Shown here one piece after another: positions 11,949 through 22,997 of a stretch of 64,000 nt of DNA. Origin of the DNA: Asterias amurensis (taxonomy: Eukaryota > Echinodermata > Asteroidea > Forcipulatida > Asteriidae); assembly GCF_032118995.1 (NCBI RefSeq), contig NC_092656.1:12210761-12274760 (forward strand). The letters run 5' to 3'. Position numbers and translations under genes: made by a program. The notes beneath the pieces are model-generated. The model worked only from the letters and a program-made list of their open reading frames with translations. It was not told the origin of the DNA and searched no databases. Numbering within the stretch: the stretch's first letter is position 1; every line of letters starts with the position of its first letter.

Positions 11949-12334
11949 TTAAAGGCAGTGGACACTATTGGTAATTGTCAAAGACTAGCCTTCACAGTTG
12001 GTGTATCTCAACATATGCATAAAATAACAAACCTGTGAAAATTTGTGCTCAGTCGGTCATCGAACTTGCGAGACAATAATGAAAGAATAAACACCCTTGT
12101 CGCACGAAGTTGTGTGCGTTTAGATGGTTGATTTCGAGACCTCAAGTTCTAAACTTGAGGTCTCGAAATCAAATTCGTGGAAAATTACTTCTTTCTCGAA
12201 AACTATGATACTTCAGAGGGATCCGTTTCTCACAATGTTTTTTATACCATCAACCTCTCCCCATTACTCATTTCCAAGTAAGGTTTTATGCTAATAATTA
12301 TTTTGAGTAATGACCAAGTGTCCACTGCCTTTAA
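11949..12334. mobile_element. TTAA-flanked MITE (orthologue of 1766-2151 in unit B)
   Basis: Occupies the same position as 1766-2151 in the duplicated unit, with TTAA on both sides, so it was inserted before the segmental duplication. Confidence 0.8.
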
Positions 12335-12784
12335 CCACCCGGCCATGACACGCCAAAGTATGGCCACGTAATACCATTGGGTATACTCTTGTATTTGAGT
12401 ATGTATACAACATAGAAACCCTACACACAATGATTGTACTTCGTACAAATGTTAACATCTTTCCGTTTAAATGACTTTTACTGTGAGTGTGCGAGATCGC
12501 TACAACTTTGTAACGGCAATACCCGATTTGGTTTCTCATTGTTAAAGTAATTATAATTGACTGATCATGTTTCTTCCTCCATGATTTAACCATAACATAG
12601 TTCCGCATATGAAAATGGAACAACATTTTGCGTCTAGTGCCAAACAAGCCTTTCTCTGCTTCTAAAGGAAATAACACGCTATGCAACCACAGCGCCGTGC
12701 TGGTAACAGACTCACCGTAAACTGGACAACCTTTGGAAAATAGAAAGCTCCAAATTCATATAGTCCTACAAAGTCCCGAATCTG
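12287..12784 (+). repeat. Tandem duplication inside unit B, first copy
   Basis: 498 bp from TTTTATGCTAATAATTATTT to the junction at 12784. The same block restarts at 12785 and continues to 13100, then past the Tc1-like element from 15725 to about 15905. Unit A has only one copy (2100-2595), so the tandem duplication followed the segmental duplication. Confidence 0.82.
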
Positions 12785-13100
12785 TTTTATGCTAATAATT
12801 ATTTTGAGTAATGACCAAGTGTCCACTGCCTTTAACCACCCGGCCATGACACGCCACAGTATGGTCACGTAATACCATTGGGTATACTCTTGTATTTGAG
12901 TATATATACAACATAGAAACCCTACACACAATGATTGTACTTCGTACAAATGTTAACATCTTTCCGTTTAAATGACTTTTACTGTGAGTGTGCGAGATCG
13001 CTACAACTTTGTAATGGCAATACCCGATTTGGTTTCTCATTGTTAAAGTAATTATAATTGACTGATCATGTTTCTTCCTCCATGATTTAACCATAACATA

Positions 13101-15724
13101 AACTGCTCACAAAAAGTAAGGAAACTTTTTTCAATCCAGTATATTTAACAGGTTCACAATTATCTATGATTTTTTATTTTTTGCCCTTTTCAGTAATATA
13201 TAGCAAATTTTCTTAAAGATGTTTTCAAAGTGTTGAAATTATGCTGTTTTTCTCCATAAAATATTTTTGGGAGAACAAACTCAGTATCGGGTGCACAAAC
13301 TTAGCAAGAAAAAGGAGGGTTAGGTTTGTTTATCCTTGGTGCTCAAATCAAGCTGAAAAGTGGAAGGGATAAATTTGTTTATCCTTTGCTGCTCAAAACC
13401 AACCAAAAGGTAGGAGGGGTAGATTTATTTATCCCTTGAAACTCGAACACGGCAAAATGTGCGATATATTGTAACAAATAAGTGGAATTTATCTATTTTT
13501 AACCATTTAGCCACTGTACCGCTCAGCCGCATATAGCAAAACACTGTATGCGGTACGAGGAAACCTCGCTAGCTTGTGTTTGTAGAAAAAAAGGAACATC
13601 AAAAGAAAACTCGATAGTCATTAGTAGGTCTACGCATTTGTTAACATATCTAGTTGTTATAGATCGTTATTAATTCTCCCTTCACAGTTGACTTGTCGAA
13701 GCTAATGATGAAGAAATAATTTAGCTCTTACGAAAAAAAAAAACGCTCATTAGTAAACAGGAAACTGTGCATCATTTATGATGATATTGTCGAAAATTAA
13801 CGCCTTCGCATTTAATCGGTATGAGCATTGAGCCAGACAAAAGCCTTGAAAAGCTATTGTGTTCATTTTATCCGTGCACAAAAATATTCGCCATAAAAAT
13901 TACCGTAGCCGTTTAACGAGAGGCATTTATTGTTCCCATGAGAACTTGTACTATTACCGAAAGGGTTAAAAGTTGTGCATACACATTAAGCCATGGCTAT
14001 CTTTTAAAATTTGAACTACGATTCCAGTAATTTACTGCAAGAATCTTGAGAAATTGGATTTCAGCAAACTCGGGCGGTGCAGGGACTAAAGGGTTAAAAC
14101 GTTAGCATAGCAAAATTAGATTGATTCGTAAAATCTACATCATGTTTTTTACGATTTGGAGGATAAAATGGTAAAACAAAAACTTATTGCTTTAAAATCC
14201 TGTTTCGAGAGCAATTCTCAGACCATAATGAATATTTTAAGATACTTGACAAATAACCAAATATAAACAGGTTCACAATTAAATAAACAATTTGTAGTTT
14301 GTACTGTTTTTGGTAATATATAGCAACTTTTCTTGAAGATGTTTTCAAAATGTTAAAACTATACTGTTTTTCTCCATAAAATACCTTTGGGAGAACAAAG
14401 TCAATATCGGGTGCACAAACTTAGCCAAAAAGAGGAGGGGATAGATTTGTTTTTCCTTTGGTGCTCAAGTCAAGCTGAAAAGTGGAAGGGATAGATTTGT
14501 TTATCCTTTGCTGCTAAAAACCAACCGAAAAAAAGGAAGGGATAGATTGTTGTATCCCTTGAAACTAAAACACGACAACGAGTGTGATATAATGCAATAA
14601 ATACGTGTGATTTATCCATTTTGAAAAAAGTTAGCATAGCAAAATTTGATTGAGTCGTAAAATCTACAGCATATTTTTCACGATTTGGAGGAAAAAATGG
14701 TAAAACAAAAATTTGTTGCTTTAAAATCCTGTTTCGAGAGCAATTTACAGACCATAATGACAATTTTAAGCTGTAAATTTGAAAAATAACCAAATCAAAA
14801 AAAAAAAAGTTAAATATGAACCTGTTATTTGTTATTATTTAATACTCGTTTTGTATATGATATATATCAATGCAAAGCGGAACTCTTCCTCTTTAAAATG
14901 ATACCACATTTGCAATGATTACATGTTGCTGGACTTGGCTACACGAATAACAATGAGGCAAAGTCACAAATCAAATGTGCCAAAATGACCGTTGTCTGTG
15001 TGAATGGTCAATAGGTAATGCTCAATAATCAAGCTTTTCAGAACCATTAATGGTTTACACAATGATTTGCACCAGTGAGCTCACCAGGCACAATTAACCC
15101 TCATCTCATGAAAAACACCTTGTTTGATGGTTATTTGCAAGACGATATTCTACAGCCGGATGCAGTCCCATACTTGCAGACTCTTGTACCAAATGCCATC
15201 TTTCAAGAGGACAACGCTCGCCCCCATCGAGCCCGACTGGTGACTGACTACCTGAACAATGTTGGGGTGCACCGGGTGGATTGGCCCGCTAACAGTCCAG
15301 ACCTGAATAACATGGAACATCTGTGGGACCATCCACTCGTTACTGAACTTCTTGTATCAATAAAGTGTATTAATATCAGCCAAGTTGTCTTGCTCTATAC
15401 CAAACTTCTTGTCTCAATAAAGTGGATTAAGATCAGTAAGTAATGTCGTAAGTAATGTCGTAAGTAATGTTGCTTGTTTGAATTACAGTGTCAATTTGAT
15501 TGTTCACCCATAACACAAATTGCAAATTTTGGCACATTTGATTTGTGACTTTGTCTCGTTCTTATTAGCGTGGTCAAGTCGAGCAACATGTAATCGTTGC
15601 AAATGTGGTATCATTTTAAAGAGGAACAGTTCATTGCATTGATATATATCATATACAAAGAGAGTATTAAATAATGACAAATAAATTGGATTGAAAAAAG
15701 TTTCCTTACTTTTTGTGAGCAGTT
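13101..15724. mobile_element. Tc1/mariner-like DNA transposon (degenerate), TA target duplication
   Basis: The termini are a perfect 38-bp inverted repeat starting AACTGCTCACAAAAAGTAAG (13101-13138 and 15687-15724), each bounded by TA (13099-13100, 15725-15726). The undisturbed site reads CCATAACATAGTTCCGC at 12591-12606. The interior keeps only the C-terminal part of a DDE transposase (15075-15443). It also has a direct internal duplication (about 13148-13505 and 14268-14625; a further pair at 14110-14240 and 14636-14770) and a subterminal inverted repeat (about 14833-15000 and 15526-15690). The layout suggests a composite of rearranged element copies, immobile by itself but with ends intact enough to be moved in trans. 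Confidence 0.88.
15075..15443 (+). pseudogene. Tc1-type transposase, C-terminal remnant
   Basis: The DDE_3-type segment is clear: FQEDNARPHRA (the second catalytic Asp in EDNARPH), then WPANSPDLNNMEHLWD (Tc1 consensus WPxxSPDLNPIEHLWD, third catalytic acidic residue Glu). The N-terminal HTH domains and the first Asp are missing, and the frame ends in unrelated sequence after HLWD. It cannot encode a full transposase. Confidence 0.85.
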
Positions 15725-16000
15725 TAGTTCCGCATATGAAAATGGAACAACATTTTGCGTCTAGTGCCAAACAAGCCTTTCTCTGCTTCTAAAGGAAATA
15801 ACACGCTATACAACCACAGCGCCGTGCTGGTAACAGACTCACCGTAAACTGGTGGACAACCTTGGGAAAATAGAAAGCTCCAAACTCCTGTAGTCCTAAA
15901 GTCCCGTGTCTGGGTCAAAAGCGTTGTTTTCCGACTGCCACCCCGCGTGTAAGCTGAGCTTATCTGAAACCGTGTTCAGTTTGATACCTCTCGCTAATAT

Positions 16001-16915
16001 ATGGTGGCCCCGAAGGGACATCGCATAACGCAAACGTGTGCGCACACGTATGCAATGTCGTGAAACAATTCGCGAATATATGCGCACACGTATACAATAT
16101 CGTGAAACAATTCGCGAATATGTGTGCACACGTATGCAATGTCGTGAAACAATTCGCGAATATGTGCGCACACGTATGCAATGTCGTGAAACAAATCGCG
16201 AATATGTGCGCACACGTATGCAATCTCGTGAACCAAATCGTGAATATGTGCGCACACGTATGCAATTTCGTGAACCAAATCGTGAATATGTGCGCACACG
16301 AGTGCGATTTGTTTTGCAATGTCGTGAATTTTATTGCATACCATGTTGCATACCATTAGGATGATGTCATAGTTGTGGATAATTTGTTACCGATCTAGGT
16401 AGTACTGTGGCGCTACAGCAGGCTCCCTCTGTAAAGCATGTGTTTACCCAGGAACTTGGCACCAGGCCAAGGACGACCACACGCCTCGCTTGCCTCACAA
16501 CAAAGACTACTGCTGCAATGACTACCGCTTATCTCACTGTTGGAAAGAAACCCCCCAGATCATTAGACATTTTATTCAAAGGTATGCAACATGGTATGCA
16601 ATAAAATTCACGACATCGCAAATAATATTCGCAGACGTGTGCGCACATATTCGCGAATTGTTTCACGACATTGCATACGTGTGCGCACATATTCGCGAAT
16701 TGTTTCACGACATTGCATACGTGTGCGCACATATTTGCGAATTGTTTCACGACATTGCATACGTGTGCGCACATATTCGCGAATTGTTTCCCGACATTGC
16801 ATTCGTGTGCGCACATATTTGCGAATTGTTTTACGACATTGCATGCGTATGCGCACACGTTTGCGATATGCGATGTCCCTTCAGGGCCACCATACTAACA
16901 TCATAGAGTAAGGAC
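16001..16915. mobile_element. Foldback element with arms made of 42-bp tandem repeats
   Basis: The arms, at 16001-16357 and about 16579-16893, are reverse complements. The outer termini are ATGGTGGCCCCGAAGGGACA and its complement. Each arm then contains about six tandem 42-bp monomers (GTATGCAATGTCGTGAAACA... with TTCGCGAATATGTGCGCACA). A unique loop of about 220 bp lies between. The flanks are ATAT at 15997-16000 and 16916-16919; the empty site in unit A is CGCTAATATCAGTACAGG near 2686-2703. After the right arm, 22 bp (16894-16915) are extra. The many overlapping ORFs on both strands arise because 42 is divisible by three; I call no protein. Confidence 0.85.
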
Positions 16916-17218
16916 ATATCAGTACAGGAATGTGGGGTTGTAACGCTATGAGGTTTTGTGAATACACAACCAATGCGGGGTGACCACAAATTGCAGGGAC
17001 GTTGCCCCGTGAGCCATGACGGAAATCCCGTGTCAAATTTCAGATGGCTAATGAAAAAAATCCATCAACCTCAGCTACGTTGTCTACAGCAGAAGGGGGT
17101 TTCCCCGTTTTAGGAGGCGAGTTGTGAGCAAGTTGTTGAACCCTGGTTGGTGAACCCTGGGCGAACAAAGGTGTTGAAAATAGTTTCATCAACACTTTTA
17201 GTAAAAACAATTTTTGTT

Positions 17219-18091
17219 CTAATATTCTAATAAGGCCCGCATCCTACCTGCAGTTATTAAAGAATACTGTTACAATTCATGAACAACATTTAGAATAGGG
17301 GCGTAGATAAATATAAAATATCAGATCTGCCATCTGACAACATAGTGCGGACAAAACATAGGCCTAATTTCCCAATAAAAGCATCAAACACATGGGTCCA
17401 TCCATTTCATGTAGGCCTAAGGCAAGCAAAAACGACATACCATTGCCTTCTCGGTGAGGAATCGAGTCAGCAAGGTACAATTCATCACAATCGGAACTCA
17501 ATTACCATGTGTATTATTGCCAAACAAGAACCCGGAAGTAGGCCTACGCCACCTATATTGGCCATTGCAGTTTAGTAAAACAAAATAAAAAGTCCGACGG
17601 CAAACCCACAAGTCCGACGGCCAACCGACAACTCCGACGGACAACCCACAACTCCGACGGACAACCCACAACTCCGACGGACAACCCACAACTCCGACGG
17701 ACAACCCACAACTCCGACGGACAACTCACAACTCCGACGGCCAACCCACAACTCCGACGGACAACCCACAACTCCGACGGCCTAACTCACAACTCCGACG
17801 GACAACCCACAACTCCGACGGCCCAACTCACAACTCCGACGGCCCAACTCACAACTCCGACGGCCCAACTCACAACTCCGACGGCCCAACTCACAACTCC
17901 GACGGCCCAACTCACAACTCCGACGGCCCAACTCACAACTCCGACGGCCCAACTCACAACTCCGACGGCCCAACTCACAACTCCGACGGCCAACTCACAA
18001 CTCCGACGGCCAACTCACAACTCCGACGGCCAACTCACAACTCCGACGGCTCAACTCACAACAACGACGGAGGCTGTCCTCTATGGAACAC
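17219..18091. repeat. Insertion carrying a 20-21 bp minisatellite
   Basis: Unit A reads continuously from AAACAATTTTTGTT into TTTCGCAAAAAGAATT (2980-3020). In unit B about 870 bp intervene. Most of the right half (17591-18072) is a tandem array of CAACTCACAACTCCGACGG-type monomers, 20 bp (with one block of 21 bp), in more than 20 copies. The variants run in blocks: CCCACA monomers first, CTCACA monomers later. The left part (17230-17575) is unique sequence with no recognisable gene. Confidence 0.78.
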
Positions 18092-19323
18092 CATAGTTTC
18101 GCAAAAAGAATTATTTGTTGGCGAAACTTCAAAACCAAGCAAATATTTTGTTAAAAGGAAACGGTGCGTTTTTCGTGATCATCAAAAAAAAACACATCAT
18201 TAAGCATTGCTTTATCTCAATTAGCTTTGTACACTTAAAGGCACATTGTACCTTTTGTTTTTAATCCCATGTAAAAGAAGATACACTAACATTTACTAGT
18301 GCAAATTTCATTTCACGTGGTAGCGTTTTTGAAGTATCGCAGAAGATATGGAGCTTTAATACAATACAATTATACAATAATCTTTATTAAATCCCAAAAA
18401 GGGTATTTTATTAATTCAAATGTTCGCAAACATATTCATGCGTGAAGAATAGGCGTATTTATAGATAGTATACACATTCTTAGCAACGTATCTGACAGTA
18501 ACATTTCTCACAAAAAGCTAATGACAAAAGCAACGACAAGATGGAAAACTAGTTTATATTGGGAAACTCCATGATGCAATGGCCCTTTTTCTATACACGT
18601 TTATCTCTTTGTGAAATCGGGCTCTATAATTAACCCGATCAGCAGTCGTCTATTCTGATATCATTATTCAATTATTCCACTATGAAATTTGGCCATCTGA
18701 AATCAGACACGGGTTTCCGCCATGGATCACATTGCAATGTTTTCTGCAATGTGACCCCGTGACTTTAAGATCCAGGTTGGCCGACTGTTGTGTTTACCGA
18801 GACAATAAACCCAGAGTGTGATACCAGAATTGGACAATCCCGTTTCTCAGACAATCTTAAACTGATTAGATTTGAGCAATAGCTAACAAACGTCACACGG
18901 TCTCAGATAATCTCAGAATAAAGCAAGGTGGCAGTTGGAAAACAACGATTTCGACACTGACTCAGCCTTTATTTAGGAGTAAAGGAGTTTGAAAATTTCG
19001 ATTTTCCAAGGCTGCCCAGTTTCCGGTAAGTTGTTATAGCCGAGGCTTCAATCGGGTGCATTAAGCGTGCTATTTCCTTTAAGGTTGGTTGGGCCTTCGG
19101 ACGCAAAATATTGTTCCAATTTGACACTTTGCGGAACTATGTTTAATTAAAGATTGGTCAATATTATGACAACGGGAAATCATAATGTTAACGGTCTCTC
19201 ACGCTCACAGTATAGTATTCATATAAACGGAAAGATTTTAGCGCATCTTTGTATGGAGATACTCATTAAAAGAGTGTGCCCAAATGGTATATTATGTGGC
19301 CATGGTGTGTCCTGGCCGGGTGG

Positions 19324-19525
19324 TTAAAGGGACACGTCGCCTTGGATCGGACGAGTTGGTCTTTGAAAAGCGTTTGTAACCGTTTTTTTATAAAATGCAT
19401 ATGGCTAGAAAGATGTTGTAAAAGTAGAATACAATGATCCACACAAACATGCCTCGAAATTGCACGGTTTTCCTTTTACCTCGTCGACTAACACGGTCGG
19501 CCATTTATGGGAGTTAAGTTTTGAA
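19324..19525. mobile_element. TTAA hairpin MITE fragment, AGGGACACGTCGCCTTGG variant
   Basis: Starts with TTAA and the terminal repeat of the 62555-62929 family. It keeps the segments CAATGATCCACACAAACATG and GGTCGGCCATTTATGGGAGT, then joins an AGGCAGTGGACAC-family end at about 19526, so one element is truncated by or recombined with the other. Confidence 0.6.
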
Positions 19526-19692
19526 ATCAAAATCGTGGAAAATTACTTCTTTCTCCAAAACTATGGCACTTCAGGGGAGCGGTTTCTCACAATGTTTTAT
19601 ACCACCAAGCTCTCCCCATAACTTGTCACCAGGAAAGGTTTTATGCTAATAATTATTTTGAGTAATTACCAATAGTGTCCACTGCCTTTAAA
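19526..19692. mobile_element. End fragment of TTAA MITE, AGGCAGTGGACAC family
   Basis: Runs from AAATCAAAATCGTGGAAAAT to the terminal CCACTGCCTTTAA. Confidence 0.62.
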
Positions 19693-20044
19693 TGTCTTAC
19701 CTTACGATATTATGACGAACTGTTGATGGGGACACCTATATTTGTTGAAGTGTTTAGCTACTGTGCGTGCGCTGTATTTGAACTTTATTGTTGATGTTAT
19801 ATAGTTGTTAACATGCAATTCTGGTTGGTACTTAAAAATAAAGTTAAAGGTAAACCCTGTTAGAAAACCTCATACATTAATCGTTAATTTCCGATAAATG
19901 ACTGATCATCAATTACCATCAATTGGTTTTCATTTCTCCAGCTTACCAACAGGGAGGTTCGTATCAGGTGCACTTTGAAAGAACGCAAGATAAACGGCTT
20001 CATTGGACACCATTACCGGGACAACTGATTTAATAACAACCAAT

Positions 20045-21213
20045 ATGGCGACGACAATAATGTCAGAGACGCAGACAGTTTTCACCACGCCTGAAAATGC
20101 CTACAATGAAAGTTATTTCGTCATGAAAACTGATGAGGAGTTTATCAATTCAACTGATGATACCTTTGTTGCGAACTTCACGACCACTAGCGATGGTGTC
20201 TTCGAAACTACGCCAATTGGAGACGGCTTCCGCTTTGAGGACTACACGCAGCGAGCCATCATCGGCAGCCTTGTCTGCTTCGTGGCCTTGTCTGGCTTCG
20301 TAGGGAACGTCTTGGTGATTCTGGCTGTTGTCTTATCCAATAAGCTTCAGACCCGCACCAATGCCTTCGTCGTCAACCTCGCCACGGCCGACCTGGTGAC
20401 TTGTCTTACGGCACCATTGTCAGCGGTGGCGCTGTTTAGCACGACGGGCTGGCCGATGCCAGAGGAGGTCTGCTCTTACGCAGCTGCTGTTGGATTTGCC
20501 AGTCTTGGCTGCAGTATCATGAACCTCGCCGCCATCTCCATTAACCGATTCGTGCTCATCACTAAATCTATTGACACTTACCACTCCATCTACACACCTA
20601 AGAAGATAGCAACCATGTTGGCATTTACGTGGCTCTATCCAGCATTAGTCTGTTCCCTTCCATTCTTTGGTATCGGTAAATGGGGTTACTCGGACAAGTA
20701 CAAGACTTGTACTCAAGACACCTCGGCTGAGACAAGCGATCTCTTTAGTTCGTTGGGATCTGCGTTAGTCTTCCCCATCCAACTCATCACTTTGTTCGTC
20801 TGTTACTTCAAGATTTACCGCCACGTCACAGGCCACATGAAGAAGATGATGGTGGAAAAGGGCATTGAGATGCCGGATTCCTCCACAGCGTCGAATAGCA
20901 GCACCAAGCAACTCCGGAGGAGATCCACCGTAAAGATCAGTAAAGACAGGTTGAGATCACCAAGAATCTCTTCATTGTGGTGTGCGCCTTTATTGCCTGT
21001 CTGGCTCCCTTCTTCATTGCTCTGCTGATACCGCCCAGCGATCCCATCATCCCGTGGACTGGGGCGATCATCATCTTCAACAGCGCCGTCAACCCCGTCA
21101 TATACGGGGTGAAACACCCGCACTTCAAGGAGGTGTTCCGTCACATGCTCCGGTGTCGGTACTACATGATTCCGGAACCATCTAGCTGTCTCAGAACGAT
21201 GAGAACAAAATAG
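20045..21213 (+). pseudogene. Class A GPCR copy 3, frameshifted in intracellular loop 3
   Basis: This is a diverged plus-strand paralogue of copies 1 and 2. The first frame (from about 20003 to 21028) holds the N-terminus to TM5 and most of loop 3. The continuation (TM6, TM7 with NPVIY, and tail) is in another frame ending at 21213. Alignment to copy 2 puts a single-base loss near 20940-20950, just before the TM6 segment, where AAGAGACAG of copy 2 is AAAGACAG here. The positions of the first, second and third ATGs of copy 2 are changed (ATT, GGG, ATA), so the first usable ATG is 20045, equal to residue 12 of copy 2. The NRF motif, NLATADL, the disulfide cysteines and the homologous 5' and 3' flanks remain. 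A sequencing error or a tiny intron could also explain the shift, but together with the lost starts I favour a recent pseudogene. Confidence 0.8.
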
Positions 21214-21678
21214 ATGTAAAACTTACAACTGTAAATACCAAAGACTTTTGGTGTAGTCATTTGAACAAAACTTGAACGGTGTAAAAAAAAAATAAGGAAC
21301 ACTTTCAGCACAACAAAGGAACAATACAAATTTCTTACCGGAAGAAGGTTACCAGACTATCATTTCACCTGTACAGCTTTGACTGGTGTCCTGCTCATTT
21401 CTGCTAAGCAGAAATTGTTGCTGTTTAAGCAGCTTTGAAATTTGGCCAAGGTTTAACCCGGTTGAACACAAATGTGGACAAACCTTTGGCAACATTTCAA
21501 ATCAAAACAACAACTATTTTAAAGGGCTTTTTTATAAATAATAAAATATATATATATATATATATATATATAAAGGATGTTTTTATCTCAAACCATTTTG
21601 ATTCGTTTTAACCGAATCGATTATTTTAATCTTATACAAATGTAAATTTAGCCTATACAATAAAATAGTGTAAATAAT

Positions 21679-22067
21679 CTAAAGACACTGGACACTATTG
21701 GTTATTGTCAAAGACCAGTCTTCTCACTTGGTGAATCTCAACATAATATGCATAAAATAACCTGTGAAAATTTGAGCTCAATTAATAGTCGTCGAAGTTG
21801 CGAGAGAATAATGAAAGAAAAAACACCCTGGTCACACAAAGTTGTGTGCTTTCGGATGCTTGATTTCGAGACCTCAAAATCTAATTCTGAGGTCTCGAAA
21901 TCAAATTCGTGGAAAATTACTTCTTTCTCGAAAACTAAGTTACATCAGAGGGAGCCGTTTCTGAGAATAGTTGTATACTATCAACAGCTTCATATTACTC
22001 GTTACCAAGTAAGGTTTTATGCAAATAACTATTTTGAGTAATTACCAATAGTATCCACTGGCTTTAA
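21679..22067. mobile_element. TTAA-flanked MITE, AGACACTGGACAC variant
   Basis: Full-length but diverged copy; the right edge keeps TTAA and the left edge has CTAA. It lies downstream of GPCR copy 3. A (TA)n run (about 21545-21573) precedes it. Confidence 0.7.
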
Positions 22068-22172
22068 AAAGGGGGAATGTCTCAAATGTCTGACAACTAA
22101 ACTTTGTTACTAGGTCAGCCGTTCGGCTTTCGGGCTAAACATTCCTACACCTTTTAAGCAAAATTGGGCCAC

Positions 22173-22538
22173 TTAAAGGCACTGGACACTATACTTAAAA
22201 ATAACTATTAGCATAAAACCTTACTTGGTAACTGGCAACGGCGAGCTGTTGATAGCATAAAACGTTGTGAGAAACGGCTCCCTCTGAAGTAACGTAGTTT
22301 TCGGGAAAGAGGTCATCTTCCACCAATTTGATTTCGAGACCTCCGAATTAGATTTTGAAATCAAGCATCTATAAAAGCACACACTTCGTGTGACAAGGGT
22401 GTTTTCTCTTTCATATCTCGCAACTTCGACGACCAATTGAGCTCAAATTTTCACAGGTTTGTTATGTTATGCCTTTATTGAGATACACTAGGTAAGACTG
22501 GTCTTTGACCAATTACCAACAGTGTCCAGTGTATTTAA
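22173..22538. mobile_element. TTAA-flanked MITE, AGGCACTGGACAC variant
   Basis: Inverted relative to the previous copy, TTAA at both edges. Confidence 0.7.
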
Positions 22539-22702
22539 CAGCTACCACCTTCAAATTTTTGACTCTCAAAAAAAAAAATTGGGTTCACATGAGGCTAGAA
22601 TTGTCGCGGTGAGATAGTCGAGTAATGGTGGTGGCGTAATTATTCAGGTTTCCGAAAATCGAAAACTGCTCTCGGGCGAAGCTGCTGGCTGCCGACTATG
22701 TA

Positions 22703-22746
22703 TACTATCTCCCCCCCCCCCCCCGGAAAAAAAAAAAAAAAAAAAA
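22703..22746. repeat. Poly(C) followed by poly(A) tract
   Basis: A run of about 15 C, two G, then about 20 A. It is a simple low-complexity tract and likely length-variable. The flanks 22540-22700 and 22750-22995 show nothing else. Confidence 0.8.
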
Positions 22747-22997
22747 CGCGGAGAGAGTCTATCACCGCGCGAATTGTCCACAAATCTAACATGAGGCATG
22801 AGTTTCTCTCTGTATTGGTTAAGTGTGCACCAAGAGTGCACGTCTTTGTGATTCTGATCTTAATTAATTCACTTATCTTAATTACTGCAACTTAAAAAAA
22901 AAAAAATAGTATTGCTCCATATTAGACTGGCTATGTTATTGAAATGTTGAAGGTCACGTGTTGTCTCTGGGTGAACTTTATCAGAAACCGCTAACGG

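Larger units (their letters stand above)
10185..19219 (+). repeat. Segmental duplication, unit B (GPCR copy 2 and flank, with insertions)
   Basis: Direct-orientation counterpart of 1-4395, lengthened by four events that can be read off by comparison with unit A: a tandem duplication (12287-12784 repeated from 12785), a Tc1-like element (13101-15724), a foldback element (16001-16915) and a minisatellite-bearing insertion (about 17219-18091). The same 3' flank also recurs in part at about 9900-10184 (compare 3440-3790), which suggests that the unit repeats leftwards as well. Confidence 0.83.

Noticed and set aside
16036..16860. CRISPR-like array
   Set aside because: The repeats are contiguous with no unique spacers, in inverted arms, in eukaryotic DNA.
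15896..16911. Cys/His-rich or Arg-rich repeat proteins of 75-138 codons
   Set aside because: All arise from the 42-bp monomers of a foldback element, on both strands.
17498..17993. Short repeat proteins (RRSCELG, VGVVSWA types)
   Set aside because: Translation of the 20-21 bp minisatellite.
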